This document shows positions 25,269-32,923 of a DNA stretch of 64,000 nucleotides, in pieces. Made by a program: the position numbers and the translations under genes. The DNA is from Aliidiomarina soli (GTDB lineage Bacteria; Pseudomonadota; Gammaproteobacteria; Enterobacterales; Alteromonadaceae): contig NZ_PIPO01000005.1 in assembly GCF_003986975.1 (NCBI RefSeq), positions 248,001 through 312,000 of the forward strand. Reading direction: 5' to 3'. Numbering within the stretch: the first letter of the stretch is position 1; the number at the start of each line of letters is the position of its first letter. The notes beneath the pieces were generated by a model. That model saw only the letters and a program-made list of their open reading frames with translations, did not search any database and was not told the DNA's origin.

Positions 25269-25398
25269 TGTTAAAGAACGCCTAAAGGCGCTTAAGTCGG
25301 ACTACAAGCCGTGGCGGTTTTGGTTCGAATTGGATTTTGTATTTACGGTGGTTATTTGGGGTTTAGCGTTGGTTTGCAGCCACTTAGCTTAGCGTTAT
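25269..25398 (+). other. Long VCR-like attC site (cassette 5)
   Basis: About 130 bp from TTAAAGAACGCC to TTAGCGTTATAT, with an internal TG-rich middle (GGTTATTTGGGGTTTAGCG), the form seen in Vibrio and related superintegrons. It differs from the short attC sites of cassettes 1 and 2, so the array is mixed in origin. Confidence 0.75.
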
Positions 25399-25418
25399 AT
25401 GCAAGTCGAGATCATTGC

Positions 25419-25994
25419 ATGAATCAAGAAGAATACGATAGAAAAGTTGAGACAGACAATAAGGATTCTGGGCGAGTGAACAGCAAGATCGTCCGTGCCG
25501 AAAAAGCGATACAGGTATCGGGGGTTCTTAATAAACTGCAGTCGTATTCGCCGGAAGTGGTTAGTACGATATTTGTTTCTCTGGATACGAGGGAAAGCGA
25601 CATAGATATCGTTTGTACGTATCAGGAACAGGAAGCGTTTATTGAGGAATTTGAATCGGCATATTCTGGCTATGAAGCATACAGCCTGAGCCCACGCAAC
25701 GATCACGCTTTAGGTCGCTTTCACTGTAACCAGTTTTTATTTGAAGTCTATGCGTCAAAAACTCCAGTGCAGTTGCAGGCTGCATTTCGCCATTATCAGG
25801 TGATGAAATGCCTTGTAAAGGTCGGGGGTAATGAGTTCATCGACAGGATACGGCAGCTTAAAGAAAGCGGTCTCAAAACAGAACCCGCTATTTGTCGGGT
25901 TATGGGGATTTCTGGCGACCCCTACGCTGCAGTTCTTGAACTGGAGCGCTGGTCCGAAGATGAGCTTAAAGCGCATGTTGCAAATTGCATGTAG
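25419..25994 (+). CDS. DUF4269 family protein
   Basis: From the ATG at 25419 (MNQEEYDRK) the product is 191 residues. It has the DUF4269 features: VSTIFVSLDTRESDIDIVC, a nucleotidyltransferase-like acidic pair near residue 65, then FLFEVYASKTPVQLQAAFRHYQVMK, and a C-terminal LKESGLKTEPAICRVMGISGDPYAAVLEL. The acidic pattern resembles minimal nucleotidyltransferases, but the reaction is unknown. The frame extends upstream to 25311 only through the attC. The C-terminal part of a second copy survives at 29150-29240. Confidence 0.85.
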   Translation: MNQEEYDRKVETDNKDSGRVNSKIVRAEKAIQVSGVLNKLQSYSPEVVSTIFVSLDTRESDIDIVCTYQEQEAFIEEFESAYSGYEAYSLSPRNDHALGRFHCNQFLFEVYASKTPVQLQAAFRHYQVMKCLVKVGGNEFIDRIRQLKESGLKTEPAICRVMGISGDPYAAVLELERWSEDELKAHVANCM

Positions 25995-26046
25995 CAATCG
26001 CAGGCAAAGCGACCCCCATACAGCGTGGCCCTTGCTGCGGGCGTTA
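25992..26046 (+). other. attC site (cassette 6)
   Basis: It begins in the stop codon (TAGCAATCGCAG) and ends with CTGCGGGCGTTAA. The arms CGCAG-GCAAAG and CTTTGCTGCGGG-type pair with one offset base. The first part of this site is repeated behind the fusion remnant at 29238. Confidence 0.72.
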
Positions 26047-26065
26047 ATTTTAATCGGGTTTAGTG

Positions 26066-26497
26066 ATGAATATTGAGATCGTAGAAAAAGCAGATCACCT
26101 TAATCTAATAGAAATTTGGGAGGCCTCAGTACGGGCAACCCATGATTTTCTGGCGGAAGATGATTTACAGAAGTTAAAGCCGTTAATTTTGGAGCAGTAC
26201 TTTGACGCAGTTGATTTAAGATGCGTTAAAAATGCTCATGGTGAAATTCAGGGATTCTGTGGCGTCCATGAAGGTAACATTGAAATGTTGTTTATCTCAC
26301 CTGATGCGCGGGGAAAAGGCATTGGTGCCACGTTAACTGCTCATGCTATCAAAAAGCAGGGAGCATCAAAGGTCGATGTAAATGAACAGAATGAACAGGC
26401 GCTAGGTTTTTATCAGCATATTGGCTTTAAAGTGATAGGCCGCTCACCTTTTGATGGCCAGGGTAAGCCCTATCCGCTGTTGCATATGGCGCTATAA
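26066..26497 (+). CDS. GNAT-family N-acetyltransferase
   Basis: The 143-residue product has a typical GNAT layout: an N-terminal helix with IEIWEASVRATHDFL, central strands (IQGFCGVHEGNIEMLFISPDARGKGIGATL) with the acetyl-CoA-binding RGKGIG motif near residue 85, and VNEQNEQALGFYQHIGFKVIGR near the C-terminus. It resembles YafP/YjaB-type acetyltransferases. The substrate is unknown. I use the ATG at 26066; a GTG just before it is the other option. It is the last clearly forward cassette before the MATE gene. Confidence 0.87.
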   Translation: MNIEIVEKADHLNLIEIWEASVRATHDFLAEDDLQKLKPLILEQYFDAVDLRCVKNAHGEIQGFCGVHEGNIEMLFISPDARGKGIGATLTAHAIKKQGASKVDVNEQNEQALGFYQHIGFKVIGRSPFDGQGKPYPLLHMAL

Positions 26498-26534
26498 AAA
26501 TGTAACCCATATAGGGCTCTCTTATCTTATGCGC

Positions 26535-26570
26535 CTAATGCGGGGAACCAGCGGAAGACGAAGCGTTAGA
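26535..26570 (+). other. Possible short attC site (cassette 7)
   Basis: CTAATGC and GCGTTAG flank a roughly 22-base middle with weak pairing (GGGGAACC...). The GTTAG box fits a cassette edge, but the folding is poor. Confidence 0.4.
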
Positions 26571-26586
26571 ATGAGTTATCAGTACC

Positions 26587-27966
26587 TTATGAGCAATCAG
26601 CCACTACCCCACTTGTATCATTTTGCTGTCTGTGTATCTTCATCAGGCCTTTCAGATTAACCAATAGCATTGGCAGTACAATCAAAACGAAAGCGATATT
26701 AGACAACGGAACGGCGAGCCAGACGCCGTCAATACCGATGAACTTTGGCAAGATAAAGAGGAATGGCAGCTGAACAAACATGTTACCCAGGGCAACAAAT
26801 AGGGCTTGTCCGCTCTTGCCGACGGCAACAAAGTAGACAGAGGCCATGAACAGGAAGCCGTCTAAAAACAGGGCCATCAAATGCAGGCGGATGCCGTGTT
26901 TCCCTGCTTCAAGCAATGCCTCGTTGCCGGTGGTGAAGATGCCGACAAAGACGCCTGGAAACATATTAAACAATATGACCAGAGCGATACCAGACCCGAC
27001 CGTGACAGAAAAAGCCAATTTGACGGTCTCGGTGATGCGCTTGTACTGTTTGGCGCCTAAGTAATAACTTACCGGGGGCTGCAAACCGCTTACCAAACCT
27101 TCCGCAAAGAAGTAGTAAGCGCTTGCGATATATCCCACAATCGCGAATGCAGCCAGCTGTGTCGTATCACCATAGGCCATAAATTGCATATTGTGGAACG
27201 CCATCACAAAGCTGAAATAGATAAACATCACCAGGTTGGATGAGCCTAGTTGCACGATGCGCGTGGCGATGGTTTTATCAAATTGTTTAACCGTCAGTTT
27301 GGTTTTGGCTTTTGCTGACATAAAGTAACGCAGACACAAAACACAGGTGGCTAGCTGAGCAATTAAGGTGGCAATGGCTGCACCTTGTAACCCCATGTCA
27401 AGATGCCCCAGGAACACGTAGTCCAACACAATATTCGTTAAAGCACCGACCACAATGAATACCGTGGCAAGGTTCGGGCTGTTGTCATTGCGAACCAGAA
27501 TCGGCATGGCACTCGCGCCAATCGAGATAAGCGCACCAAAGGACATGGTCTGCACATAGCTCCAGCTCATCTCCATGGTGATGTCTGTCGCGCCTTGTAT
27601 GGTGAGCAGGCCCTGACCAAAAGTGATAAACACTGCGGTGGCTAGCAGACCAATGAGAACGACCAAACAGAGTGCTGTGATTAGTGTTGCCTGAGTGGCC
27701 GGCAGGTTGTTCTCACCACGGTATTTAGACAGCAGGCTGCCGCCACCCATACCCACCAGCAAACCAAAACCCATAATGAAGCCGAGCAACGGAATTGCCA
27801 TGTTGATGCTTGCAAGTCCGTCTGCACCAATAAAGTGTCCAACGAAAAAGCCATCAATAATCTGATACAAACCACTCACTAACATCGCGACGATAGAAGG
27901 AATGGCAAAGCGCCAGAATGCGCCGGCTACGGACTGTGATTCCTGAACTGGTGTTGCGCCTTGCAT
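26587..27966 (-). CDS. MATE-family multidrug efflux pump
   Basis: The product is a 459-residue inner-membrane protein with about twelve hydrophobic helices, of the MepA-like MATE group that exports cationic drugs using Na or H gradients. Typical segments are FWRFAIPSIVAMLVSGLYQIIDGFFVG at the start, GGGSLLSKYRGE near residue 70, GASAMPILVRNDNSPN, and the second-half repeat. I place the start at 27966 (MQGATPVQE); the longer open frame upstream overlaps the divergent regulator gene. A LysR gene diverges from it. A broken fragment of a related gene lies at 19628. Confidence 0.9.
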   Translation of the reverse strand: MQGATPVQESQSVAGAFWRFAIPSIVAMLVSGLYQIIDGFFVGHFIGADGLASINMAIPLLGFIMGFGLLVGMGGGSLLSKYRGENNLPATQATLITALCLVVLIGLLATAVFITFGQGLLTIQGATDITMEMSWSYVQTMSFGALISIGASAMPILVRNDNSPNLATVFIVVGALTNIVLDYVFLGHLDMGLQGAAIATLIAQLATCVLCLRYFMSAKAKTKLTVKQFDKTIATRIVQLGSSNLVMFIYFSFVMAFHNMQFMAYGDTTQLAAFAIVGYIASAYYFFAEGLVSGLQPPVSYYLGAKQYKRITETVKLAFSVTVGSGIALVILFNMFPGVFVGIFTTGNEALLEAGKHGIRLHLMALFLDGFLFMASVYFVAVGKSGQALFVALGNMFVQLPFLFILPKFIGIDGVWLAVPLSNIAFVLIVLPMLLVNLKGLMKIHRQQNDTSGVVADCS

Positions 27967-28100
27967 GATCTGATACCCATAGTGTTGTAAACACGGGCAT
28001 GATATACAAAAAAGAGATACGATAAAGTTAGTTATCATCCGCTGTTCGGATGGGTTGGAGGGTTGGGTTGAGCTGAAAACAACCGCTTTAGGAGATTGAA

Positions 28101-28985
28101 ATGAATTGGACATTAGATCAGTTGCTGGCTTTTGTGACCGCTGCCGAGCAGGGTTCGTTTTCAGCGGCGGCAAGGCAGCTGCGTAAAGCGCAATCACGCA
28201 TCAGCAGCGCTATTGCGAACTTAGAGCTTGATTTAGGTTTCGAGCTATTTGACCGCAGCTCAAAATTCCCGACATTGACCCCCCTGGGTAAAGAAATGCT
28301 GCCTGAAGCGCGCGCTGTGCTTAACCAATGTCTTCGTTTAGACTCAAGAGCCCTGGCCGCCGCAAACGAAGAGCCTATTTCGTTGCGTATCGCTATAGAT
28401 GAAGCATTACCACTGGAAACCATCCACTCTATTTTCTCTCAGGTCGGGGAGGTATTTCCTGACACGCACTTGGTTATTACTAATGGCTCACAGGACGACA
28501 TTGCCATTAACATTGCAAATCAGAAAGCCGACATTGGTTTTATGATCAGCAATAGTGCATTGCCAGCAAAGTTGACCTTACAGTCGTTAGGGTACTTTAA
28601 GAAAATACTGATTGTCGGTAACAGGCACCCGCTTGCCAAAGAAGGCGTAGTGAGTCTTGCGCAATTACAGCAGTACCGTCAGTTTGTACTCTGTAACCGC
28701 TCAGGAGAGAACCGCGAAAATGCATTGAGCCCCGATCACTGGGATTTAGACAGTTATTACCTGATCTGTGAGCTGGTTACGCAAAATCAGGGGTGGGCAA
28801 TAGTGCCAGAACATATCGCCAGGGCAGATTGGTTCAAAGAACAAGTTAAAGCGGTAAAAAGTGATTTTTTGAGCGACAAATTAATTGAAATAGGCATAGT
28901 GAAACGACTAGATAGCCCAAGCAGCAAAATCACGGAATGGATAACGGAAAAAATGCGTCACTTAATCAACAATCATGCTGTTTAA
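28101..28985 (+). CDS. LysR-family regulator, probably of the MATE gene
   Basis: The 294-residue protein has the LysR helix-turn-helix (LDQLLAFVTAAEQGSFSAAARQLRKAQSRISSAIANLELDLGFELFDR). An effector domain from about residue 90 (SLRIAIDEALPLETI) follows. AGGAG lies seven bases before the ATG. Its divergent position 134 bp from the pump gene is the classic arrangement for LysR control. The stop codon lies in TTTAACGA, which may be the left arm of a weak attC. Confidence 0.88.
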   Translation: MNWTLDQLLAFVTAAEQGSFSAAARQLRKAQSRISSAIANLELDLGFELFDRSSKFPTLTPLGKEMLPEARAVLNQCLRLDSRALAAANEEPISLRIAIDEALPLETIHSIFSQVGEVFPDTHLVITNGSQDDIAINIANQKADIGFMISNSALPAKLTLQSLGYFKKILIVGNRHPLAKEGVVSLAQLQQYRQFVLCNRSGENRENALSPDHWDLDSYYLICELVTQNQGWAIVPEHIARADWFKEQVKAVKSDFLSDKLIEIGIVKRLDSPSSKITEWITEKMRHLINNHAV

Positions 28986-29061
28986 CGAGGCTGGCGAGAT
29001 TAGAGACTTCGACAGGAAAAGAACTATTATCGAAACATCAGCCCTGTCCCATGGCGTTAAA
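28983..29061 (+). other. Weak attC-like site after the LysR gene
   Basis: TTTAACGAGGCTG on the left and CAGCC...GGCGTTAAA on the right give partial pairing, with unequal arms. The right cut box GCGTTA at 29054-29059 directly precedes a second phzF cassette start, so a cassette edge here is likely even if the site is decayed. Confidence 0.45.
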
Positions 29062-29081
29062 ATTCTAATGAAGGATGGTGG

Positions 29082-29240
29082 ATTATCAAAGTAGATATCT
29101 ATGATGTGTTTATCGGCGAATCAGCCTCTGGCAATCCTTGTGGGGTTATAGGACTTTCTGGCGAACCCTACGCTGCAGTTCTTGAACTGGAGCGCTGGTC
29201 CGAAGATGAGCTTAAAGCGCATGTTGCAAATTGCATCTAG
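29082..29240 (+). pseudogene. In-frame fusion remnant: phzF start joined to DUF4269 end
   Basis: The first 21-22 codons (IKVDIYDVFIGESASGNPCG) match the start of the PhzF-like cassette gene. The remaining ones (GLSGEPYAAVLELERW...HVANC) match the end of the DUF4269 cassette gene almost base for base. The join lies within a short shared stretch around TGTGGGGTT and keeps the frame, leaving a 52-codon open frame. As in the intact phzF cassette, the only start candidate is ATT or ATC behind AAGGA. The stop is followed by the beginning of the cassette-6 attC, which then diverges. This marks the right end of the cassette array. Confidence 0.85.
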
Positions 29241-29294
29241 CAATCCCAGACTGCCTTGGAATAGCTCAGGGCCCATGCCTGAAGCTTAGACAGC

Positions 29295-29747
29295 CTAACC
29301 TTTCCGGGCTTCAAGCATGCGCTGAAGTATTTCCTGAAGGAGCTGCTGGTCGGACGCGGGGAGCTGTTCGATAAGAGGTGCCAGTGCTTGTTGCCCCTGG
29401 ACACGCAGTTGTTTCATTAGCTCGTAACCCTCGCTTGTCAGAAAAACATCTGTAGCCCTGCCGTCTTCCGCATTCGGCGCACGCGCCACCAGGCCTCTCT
29501 TTTCTGCTCGGGTAATGAGTCCCGACATTGTCTGCTTCTCTAATCCCAGGTAGTCGGCGAGCTCCGCCATTCGCGGGCGCCGATCCCAAAGGATTCCCAA
29601 GACACGGATCAGGGAGAGGGACAAGCCATGCTCGGCGGCAATCCTGTTGATTACGGCCATAGTGACAAAGGAGGTCGCCGTAAGAGCATCGGCCAGCCCT
29701 TCGTCGGGCATGGAGGCTTGCTTAATGGATATTTGCTTTTTCATCAT
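29295..29747 (-). CDS. MarR-family transcriptional regulator
   Basis: The 150-residue product has the winged-helix MarR core: ALTATSFVTMAVINRIAAEHGLSLSLIRVLGIL, RPRMAELADYLGLEKQTMSGLITRAEKRGLVARAPNAEDGRATDVFLTSEG with the wing Asp-x-Arg. It is divergent from the lipocalin-like gene, and a palindrome lies between them. MarR proteins usually repress such divergent operons until a small ligand or oxidant binds. No Cys is visible in the sensing region. Confidence 0.9.
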   Translation of the reverse strand: MMKKQISIKQASMPDEGLADALTATSFVTMAVINRIAAEHGLSLSLIRVLGILWDRRPRMAELADYLGLEKQTMSGLITRAEKRGLVARAPNAEDGRATDVFLTSEGYELMKQLRVQGQQALAPLIEQLPASDQQLLQEILQRMLEARKG

Positions 29748-29756
29748 GATTTCATA

Positions 29757-29803
29757 TTGACATAGTTCGTATCCCGCATCAATATTAGGTTCGTATTGCG
29801 AAC
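29757..29803 (+). promoter_or_regulatory. Promoter with MarR-type palindrome
   Basis: TTGACA at 29757-29762 is a consensus -35 box with a weak CAATAT-like -10 box 17 bases on. GTTCG-TATTG-CGAAC at 29789-29803 is a perfect 5-bp-arm palindrome just downstream. A related half-site, GTTCGTAT, lies at 29765. Position suggests MarR binding. Confidence 0.65.
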
Positions 29804-29838
29804 TTAATGGGCAGGGTTCCCATTTTTAGGAGAACGCT

Positions 29839-30905
29839 ATGTTGAAGAAAACGGCATTGAAATTCGCTGCGACCATGCTGGTCGCAAGCATCGGTACTGC
29901 AGCCATCGCCAACAGCTTTCCCAGGCTGATCGACCCCGCCACAGATTTGGCTGCCCAGGCACCCGGACTGGAGTTAGGCTGGGCTGACTCTGTCTATATC
30001 ACCAGCCGCTTGAACGCAGGCGGCCACGATATAGGCATCCTGTTGCATGTCGTATCGATCCCGAACGGACCGGGGCGCAAGATCGTCTATTCCATTACGG
30101 ACGAGTCAACGGACTTCTATCGATACGAAGTCGTTCAGGTTGCTGAGAAAGACCTTGAGTGGAGCGATGACGGGCTGAATATCAGAGCACCGGGTCTCAC
30201 TTGGAGCGGAAATGCCGAGAAGATGACAATCTCGTTCGAAATTCCGTGGAGCTCACTGGAACTTGTATTAGAGGCCGAGGGGCCGGTAATGAGTTATGGC
30301 GGCACTGGTGCTTTTCCCTTGTTTGGCCACATCAACCACGAGTTCGCTTTGCCCAAGCTGAACACGACAGGTACTTTGACCCTGGAAGGGGATACCTATG
30401 AGGTTTCGGGGCAGACCTGGCTTGATCGTCAGTGGGGCCGGTCACGCCACAGCCTGACACGAATTGGAGCTGGATAAGTTTCAACCTCCCGAACGGTGAT
30501 GTGATGGCAATTTGGGATGCGGTGAGTCCGTCGACTGACAGTTACGCCTGGGCAACGGTGATGTATCCGGACGGCACCCATGTCGTGGCGGAGGTCGAAC
30601 CGCTCGCGGCGGGCGCGAGCGAGAGCTGGACCAGCGCTGAAAGCGGCAATACCTATCCGACTCGCTGGCAGGTTCGCATTCCGGCATTGGACGCTTATTT
30701 AACGGTCGATGTGACGGGCAATCGTCATCAGGAGATTGTTATCCACGGAGATGGGCGCTATGAGGCCACCGCAGCCTTTTCCGGAATGTATCAGGGAGAG
30801 GACGTTTCGGGCAAAAGCTATGTCGAGATGTTCGGTGACTGGCAGAGTAAGACCGCGGCGTCTCAAGCTTCGCCCGCCGCTTCACCGGGGATGGTTGAGA
30901 ATTGA
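29839..30905 (+). pseudogene. AttH/CrtC lipocalin-like protein gene with a frameshift
   Basis: The first frame runs to 30477. It has a signal peptide (about residues 1-24, ending IANS), then ELGWADSVYITSRL and SGQTWLDRQWG, the family hallmark. The second frame (to 30905) continues GPVTPQPDTNWSWISFNL, exactly what should follow in this family. Restoring one G in the GGGG run at 30434-30437 joins both into about 355 residues. Either the gene is broken or the base was lost in sequencing. The intact protein would be exported and hydratase- or hydrolase-like; its substrate is unknown. The next gene follows 15 bases on. Confidence 0.82.
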
Positions 30906-30920
30906 TCGGAGGGGGTAACG

Positions 30921-31610
30921 ATGCGCATCGCTATAGCAACTGCTCGCACTGCGAGACACATGCTGCAAACTTTTGCCGTGGCGTTAGCTATCTGGACGGT
31001 GGCGACCCTGGGCTATTATTGGTTATTAGAGCCTCTCGGCGTAGAGGACGGCCTTAATGACGCACCGGTCTTCTATGCCGCCTTCTATACTGGCTGGGTG
31101 GCAATAGCTTTTCTTGTCTTCCGGCGCTCACATTTCTGCTGGCTCACCGCCGAGATGATGCGTCGCTATCTCGTACCAGCAGGTTTGCTGGCGGTCGTGC
31201 TCTTTAGCATTGCGGCCATTGGCATCCCGAGCCTACCCGGTTTGCCATGGGGCTCTGTTGACGGGCCGCCGCACCCTTTCGAAATGACGTCGGCCTATTT
31301 CCTTCCTAAATCGGCAGAGATTCTTTTACAGCAGCTACTGATCGCGGCAATCACGATTGAATTGAAGTCCCGTCAACTCTCCGATACCAAAGTTGCAGCC
31401 CTGGTCGGGTTACTGTTCGGCGGCACCCACCTACTATTGGTCTTTATCTATCCCGAACCGGTTATCATCTTCAGGCTAACTGTCGGCGCCACGCTGCTGG
31501 GCGTGCTGGCCCCATGGCTGATGCTTCGTCTGCGATGTGGATTTTTGGTTTCCTATGCAGTGCATTGGGGGCTCTATGCGTGGCTGGCTCCACTATTCTG
31601 GTCAAACTAA
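30921..31610 (+). CDS. Multi-pass membrane protein, CPBP-like without the Glu motif
   Basis: The 229-residue product has about six hydrophobic helices. LLFGGTHLLL resembles the FxxxH motif of CPBP (CAAX-protease/bacteriocin-processing) intramembrane proteins, and SYAVHWGLYAW the later His motif. The usual EExxxR motif is replaced by KSAEILLQQLL, so peptidase activity is doubtful. GGAGGGGG lies before the start. It is probably co-transcribed with the lipocalin-like gene under the MarR regulator. Confidence 0.7.
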   Translation: MRIAIATARTARHMLQTFAVALAIWTVATLGYYWLLEPLGVEDGLNDAPVFYAAFYTGWVAIAFLVFRRSHFCWLTAEMMRRYLVPAGLLAVVLFSIAAIGIPSLPGLPWGSVDGPPHPFEMTSAYFLPKSAEILLQQLLIAAITIELKSRQLSDTKVAALVGLLFGGTHLLLVFIYPEPVIIFRLTVGATLLGVLAPWLMLRLRCGFLVSYAVHWGLYAWLAPLFWSN

Positions 31611-31633
31611 ACAGTTTGATCTGCTCATTAGAT

Positions 31634-32269
31634 TCAGTCGGGCTTTGTTAACAGCTGCGAAAGCCCACAAAAATCCAGGCTGGCGGCTTTGTCAGTGAGC
31701 AAAAAATTCTGCAATGCGGTCTGGGTAACCTGTGGTCGGTTGGCATCCGGTCGGGCGTCGTGCATTAATACAATATCCCCCGGCTTCACAGCAGCGAGGC
31801 GTCGGCTCACTCCGCTTAAGGTTCCCCATGCGCCCCAGTCGATCACGCTGCAGCTCCACAACACCGTACGCAACTGCAATGCACTGGCTTGCTGTAGGGT
31901 GGCGGGTCGAATGCGCCCGTAAGCGGGGCGGAACAAGCGGGGAGGGCTTCCGGTTATGTCGGCCAGGGTATGGTAGCAGCGGCGCATTTCTTCACGGGCT
32001 TGTGCTTCGGGTAACCGCCAGGGGTGGGCGTGGGAGTAACTGTGGATACCAATATCGTGCCCGGCCTCTGCTATCTGGCGTACCAGCGCCGGATGGGCGG
32101 CACAGGCTTCGCCGAGCACGAAGAAACTGGCTTTGATTTGATGTTGCGCGAGCGTATCCAGTATCGCTGGCGTAAACCGTGGGTCCGGGCCGTCATCGAA
32201 GGTCAGATAAACCTGCGGTTTAGACCGACGCCCCCGGCTGGTGATATTAAGAAAGCCGTTGGGCCACAT
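31634..32269 (-). CDS. Polysaccharide deacetylase (NodB-like)
   Basis: The 211-residue enzyme removes N- or O-acetyl groups from a polysaccharide or glycan. NodB motifs are in order: TFDDGPDPRF near residue 23 (catalytic Asp and metal Asp), HSYSHAHPW (metal His pair), FRPAYGRI, WSCSVIDWG and LMHDA. No signal peptide is visible, unlike many family members, so it may act on a cytoplasmic or lipid-linked glycan. The ATG at 32269 has GAAGGA ten bases upstream; a GTG at 32296 is the other option. It overlaps the end of the previous gene by 23 bases. Confidence 0.88.
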   Translation of the reverse strand: MWPNGFLNITSRGRRSKPQVYLTFDDGPDPRFTPAILDTLAQHQIKASFFVLGEACAAHPALVRQIAEAGHDIGIHSYSHAHPWRLPEAQAREEMRRCYHTLADITGSPPRLFRPAYGRIRPATLQQASALQLRTVLWSCSVIDWGAWGTLSGVSRRLAAVKPGDIVLMHDARPDANRPQVTQTALQNFLLTDKAASLDFCGLSQLLTKPD

Positions 32270-32837
32270 AGGAGCTTTTTCCTTCGACGGTATCACGCAG
32301 TTGTGCCGGGGTTAGCCAGAACCTATGGGGTATAAGCTGACGGTTTTGGTGTGCCTGCAACTGTGGAAAAAGGGCTAACAGCAACAGCCGGAAGTGCCAG
32401 TGCAATAGCCACCGCCGCCAGCCTTCCGGCAATGGGTGGCTTTCAAAGCCCACTTTGTCGCCGTGGGTTTTAAACCAGGTCACACCGGTGATGGCTTTTA
32501 TTTCTTGTTGGGCACACTGCACCTGCAGGCTCTCATGCAGCCGCGCCATTGAACTTATTAGCGCTTTACCAAAAAACCAGGCCACGCGACGAGACGATGT
32601 TTGTTTAGTGCGGTCGTGTAACTGCGCCATAAAGTCGTTGTTAAAATGCAGCACCAGGATCGCGTCACCTGCCGTGACCTGGGTACCATCGCGGAAGACC
32701 TGAGGCTCGCCCTGGTAAAGCTGTTTTTTCACCTGCAAAAAATCGTCAACCGGCTCTAGTTTATGCCAGCGACGGTAAGCTCTGTCGTAGCACAGGTAAC
32801 AGGTGTTCAAAAGTCGCCAGGCATATAATCTGAACAT
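32247..32837 (-). CDS. YkoP-like protein in the glycosyltransferase/deacetylase operon
   Basis: The 196-residue product contains QVFRDGTQVTAGDAILVLHFNN, the pattern of the YkoP family known from Bacillus glycosyltransferase and deacetylase operons. A hydrophobic stretch near the C-terminus (WLLHWHFRLLLLALFPQL) may sit in the membrane. No catalytic motif is known. I use the ATG at 32837, which has AAGGA upstream; the TTG at 32864 falls inside a tandem repeat. It lies between the glycosyltransferase and deacetylase genes, so a shared pathway is likely. Confidence 0.7.
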   Translation of the reverse strand: MFRLYAWRLLNTCYLCYDRAYRRWHKLEPVDDFLQVKKQLYQGEPQVFRDGTQVTAGDAILVLHFNNDFMAQLHDRTKQTSSRRVAWFFGKALISSMARLHESLQVQCAQQEIKAITGVTWFKTHGDKVGFESHPLPEGWRRWLLHWHFRLLLLALFPQLQAHQNRQLIPHRFWLTPAQLRDTVEGKSSYVAQRLS

Positions 32838-32863
32838 GATCTTAATCCTTGGTTTATTGGGCA

Positions 32864-32923
32864 ACTAATTATTGGGCAACTAGTTACTGAGCAATAAGTC
32901 AGTGAGAAACTAATTACTGGGCA
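32864..32923. repeat. Four imperfect 15-bp tandem repeats between two operon genes
   Basis: Units ACTAATTATTGGGCA, ACTAGTTACTGAGCA, ATAAGTCAGTGAGAA and ACTAATTACTGGGCA run end to end. The last unit includes the stop codon of the glycosyltransferase gene, so repeat number sets the spacing to the next gene and could change the C-terminus. Confidence 0.85.

Noticed and set aside
15054-31633. Integrase, transposase or insertion sequence explaining the accessory region
   Set aside because: I read the frames on both strands and found no recombinase-like protein. The region is called accessory only from gene content, attC sites and base composition.
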